Below, piece after piece: positions 5,194 through 6,453 of a DNA stretch of 6,453 bases. How positions within the stretch are numbered: position 1 is the first letter of the stretch; the number at the start of each line of letters is the position of its first letter. The notes beneath the pieces were generated by a model. The model was not told where the DNA came from, made no database searches, and worked only from the letters and a program-made list of their open reading frames with translations. The position numbers and the translations under genes are program-made. Source of the stretch: an uncultured Collinsella sp. Lineage in GTDB: Bacteria; Actinomycetota; Coriobacteriia; Coriobacteriales; Coriobacteriaceae. The DNA lies in contig UQWS01000040.1 in assembly GCA_900544875.1 (NCBI GenBank), forward strand, positions 1 through 6,453, written 5' to 3'.

Positions 5194-5236
5194 AGCGGGG
5201 GCGGACGTTTCGACGCGTCCGCCCCCGCTTTGCTTT
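5194..5236 (+). terminator. Terminator of the zinc-ribbon gene, between convergent genes
   Basis: AGCGGGGGCGGACG (5194-5207) and CGTCCGCCCCCGCT (5216-5229) form a perfect 14-bp stem with an 8-nt loop, followed by TTTGCTTT. The T-rich tail is on the plus-strand side only, so it mainly serves the zinc-ribbon gene. The stem could still impede transcription arriving from the amidohydrolase gene on the other strand, whose stop is about 30 bases away. Confidence 0.9.
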
Positions 5237-5265
5237 AGCCAGGCTGTTATGGATGGGTGTGACGA

Positions 5266-6453
5266 CTACTCGTCGTGTTTCTCCTCGCGGCGAGCGGCGG
5301 CGCGGGCTTCGTGGATGCCCTTGATTGCGGCATGGCGAGCCGTGCGGGCGTCGTGGATGGCGTCACGAGCCTCGGCGGTCGTCGCCTTGGCAGAGCGCAA
5401 CTTGGCGGCCAGATCGGGGTTGGTTTCGGCGACCGCAGTGATCGCGGGGCCGTCGAGCTCCTCTTGCGTGGGCTCGGCCAAAAAGTCGATAGCATACTGG
5501 GCGGCCACCATGGAGCCCTTTGCCAGCACGGTCTCGTCGATCTTGTAAAAGCAGGAATGCTGGGCGTACGTGGCGCCAATCTTGGGGTTACGCGTACCTA
5601 CAAAGGCGAGCACGCCCGGCACGCGGCGCAGGTACTCCGAAAAATCCTCGCCCGAAAGTGTGCCGCGATAATGGCCTTGGCCGGCGGGACCCAGACACTT
5701 AATTACGGCCTGACGGCAGCGCTCGCTCGAGGCCGCGTCGTTTTCGACCTTGTAGTTGGCGATGGTGTAATCGGTGAGCTCTGCCTCGGCGCCCAAGGCG
5801 GCTGCAGTATGCTCCACGATGCGGCGCATAAGCTCCGGCATTTCCTCGTGGGTTGAATCGCCGTAGGTGCGCACCGTGCCGGCGAGGTAGGCCGTGCCGG
5901 CGATAACGTTGCGCGCGGTGCCGCCGTGCAGCTCGCCGACGGTGATGACGGCCGGCTCATAGGGGCTGATCTCGCGCGAGACGATGGTCTGCAGGGCGTT
6001 GACGATCTCGGCGGCAACCATGACGGCGTCGTGGCCGCGCTGGGGCATGGCGCCGTGGCACGAGGTGCCGCGGACATCGATGCGGAACCAGTCGGTATTG
6101 GCCATGCGCGGGCCGGGCTCGCAGCTTACGGTGCCGGCGTCGACCTCGCTCCAGATGTGCGCGGCGTAGGCGCCGTCGACGCCGTCGAGCACACCCGTGC
6201 CGATCATGAGTTTGGCGCCCTGGCCGTTTTCCTCACTGGGCTGGAAGACGATGCGGACCTCGCCGTGGATGTCGTCGGTCATATGGCGCAGGATCTGCAG
6301 CGTGCCGAGCATCATGGCGATGTGGCAGTCGTGGCCGCAGGCGTGCATGCAGCCCTCGTTGACACTGGCGAATTCCTCGCCGGTCTGCTCGGTGACGGGC
6401 AGGGCGTCGATGTCGGCGCGCAGCAGGATGCGGCGGCGTGGTGTGCCGTCCTC
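5266..6453 (-). CDS. M20D-family amidohydrolase / metallopeptidase (N-terminus outside window)
   Basis: The minus-strand frame is open from the window edge (6453) to the TAG at 5268-5266, giving 395 residues; perhaps 80-90 N-terminal residues are missing. Counting from the edge, the catalytic landmarks are LLRADIDALPV (10-20), MHACGHDCH (36-44) with the Cys and His metal ligands and the catalytic Asp, PSEENGQGA (72-80) with the Glu pair, AAHIW (97-101), the dimerisation-domain start TSCHGAMPQRGHDAV (130-144), GGTARNVIAG (177-186) and GTLSGEDFSEYL (264-275) leading to YAQHSCFYKIDE (296-307) with the last His ligand. All key residues are present, so the enzyme should be active on N-acyl amino acids or small peptides (hippurate hydrolase/IAA-amino acid hydrolase group); the exact substrate cannot be read. 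Residues from about 326 onward form an added charged, Ala-rich helical tail. The ATG at 6348 is an internal Met, not the start. Confidence 0.95.
   Translation of the reverse strand, partial: EDGTPRRRILLRADIDALPVTEQTGEEFASVNEGCMHACGHDCHIAMMLGTLQILRHMTDDIHGEVRIVFQPSEENGQGAKLMIGTGVLDGVDGAYAAHIWSEVDAGTVSCEPGPRMANTDWFRIDVRGTSCHGAMPQRGHDAVMVAAEIVNALQTIVSREISPYEPAVITVGELHGGTARNVIAGTAYLAGTVRTYGDSTHEEMPELMRRIVEHTAAALGAEAELTDYTIANYKVENDAASSERCRQAVIKCLGPAGQGHYRGTLSGEDFSEYLRRVPGVLAFVGTRNPKIGATYAQHSCFYKIDETVLAKGSMVAAQYAIDFLAEPTQEELDGPAITAVAETNPDLAAKLRSAKATTAEARDAIHDARTARHAAIKGIHEARAAARREEKHDE

Noticed and set aside
5275..5856. A 193-codon plus-strand open frame opposite the amidohydrolase
   Set aside because: The minus strand shows intact catalytic motifs throughout, so the plus-strand frame is a shadow.

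Overview
The window looks like chromosome of a high-GC actinobacterium, most likely class Coriobacteriia and probably a Collinsella-like gut anaerobe. This is inferred from the GC-rich codon choice, the preference for TAG stops (five of seven genes), the AmaP/DUF2273/Asp23 cluster and the general look of the proteins. No sequence search was possible. The gene content is mostly housekeeping and cell envelope. There is no CRISPR array, tRNA, rRNA, phage gene or transposase, and no gene-free stretch longer than about 225 bases.

Layout. (1) Bases 1-786: 3' part of a YebC/TACO1-family translation factor, followed by a strong intrinsic terminator (856-897). A perfect TATAAT overlaps the end of that terminator. 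(2) Bases 953-2434: a compact three-gene operon. It encodes an AmaP-like two-pass membrane anchor, a small DUF2273 two-pass membrane protein (GTG start, overlapping the previous stop by 8 bases) and an Asp23/Gls24-family protein with a very acidic N-terminus. By analogy with Firmicutes, Asp23 would be tethered under the membrane by AmaP and serve envelope-stress homeostasis. (3) Bases 2433-2568: asp23 ends inside a 16-bp tandem duplication and a REP-like hairpin, then comes a strong terminator and an operator-like inverted repeat. (4) Bases 2658-3680: a YitT-family membrane protein with a C-terminal DUF2179 domain and an unusual charged N-terminal extension. (5) Bases 3831-5135: an N-terminal zinc-ribbon protein with about six membrane segments and a long Pro/Glu/Ala tail, of unknown function. 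(6) Bases 5143-5236: a second hairpin of the same design as the one after asp23, then a perfect 14-bp terminator stem. (7) Bases 5266-6453, minus strand: an M20D-family amidohydrolase, cut off at its N-terminus by the window edge, with an added Ala/Arg-rich helical C-terminal tail.

No clearly new defence or mobile system is visible. The most distinctive observation is the pair of gene-end hairpins (2449-2485 and 5143-5174). They share the CCTGCCA lead-in, a CCA(A/T)3 ... (A/T)3TGG stem and a 13-nt GGGAC(A/G)GG-type loop, which suggests a dispersed REP-like element family in this genome.
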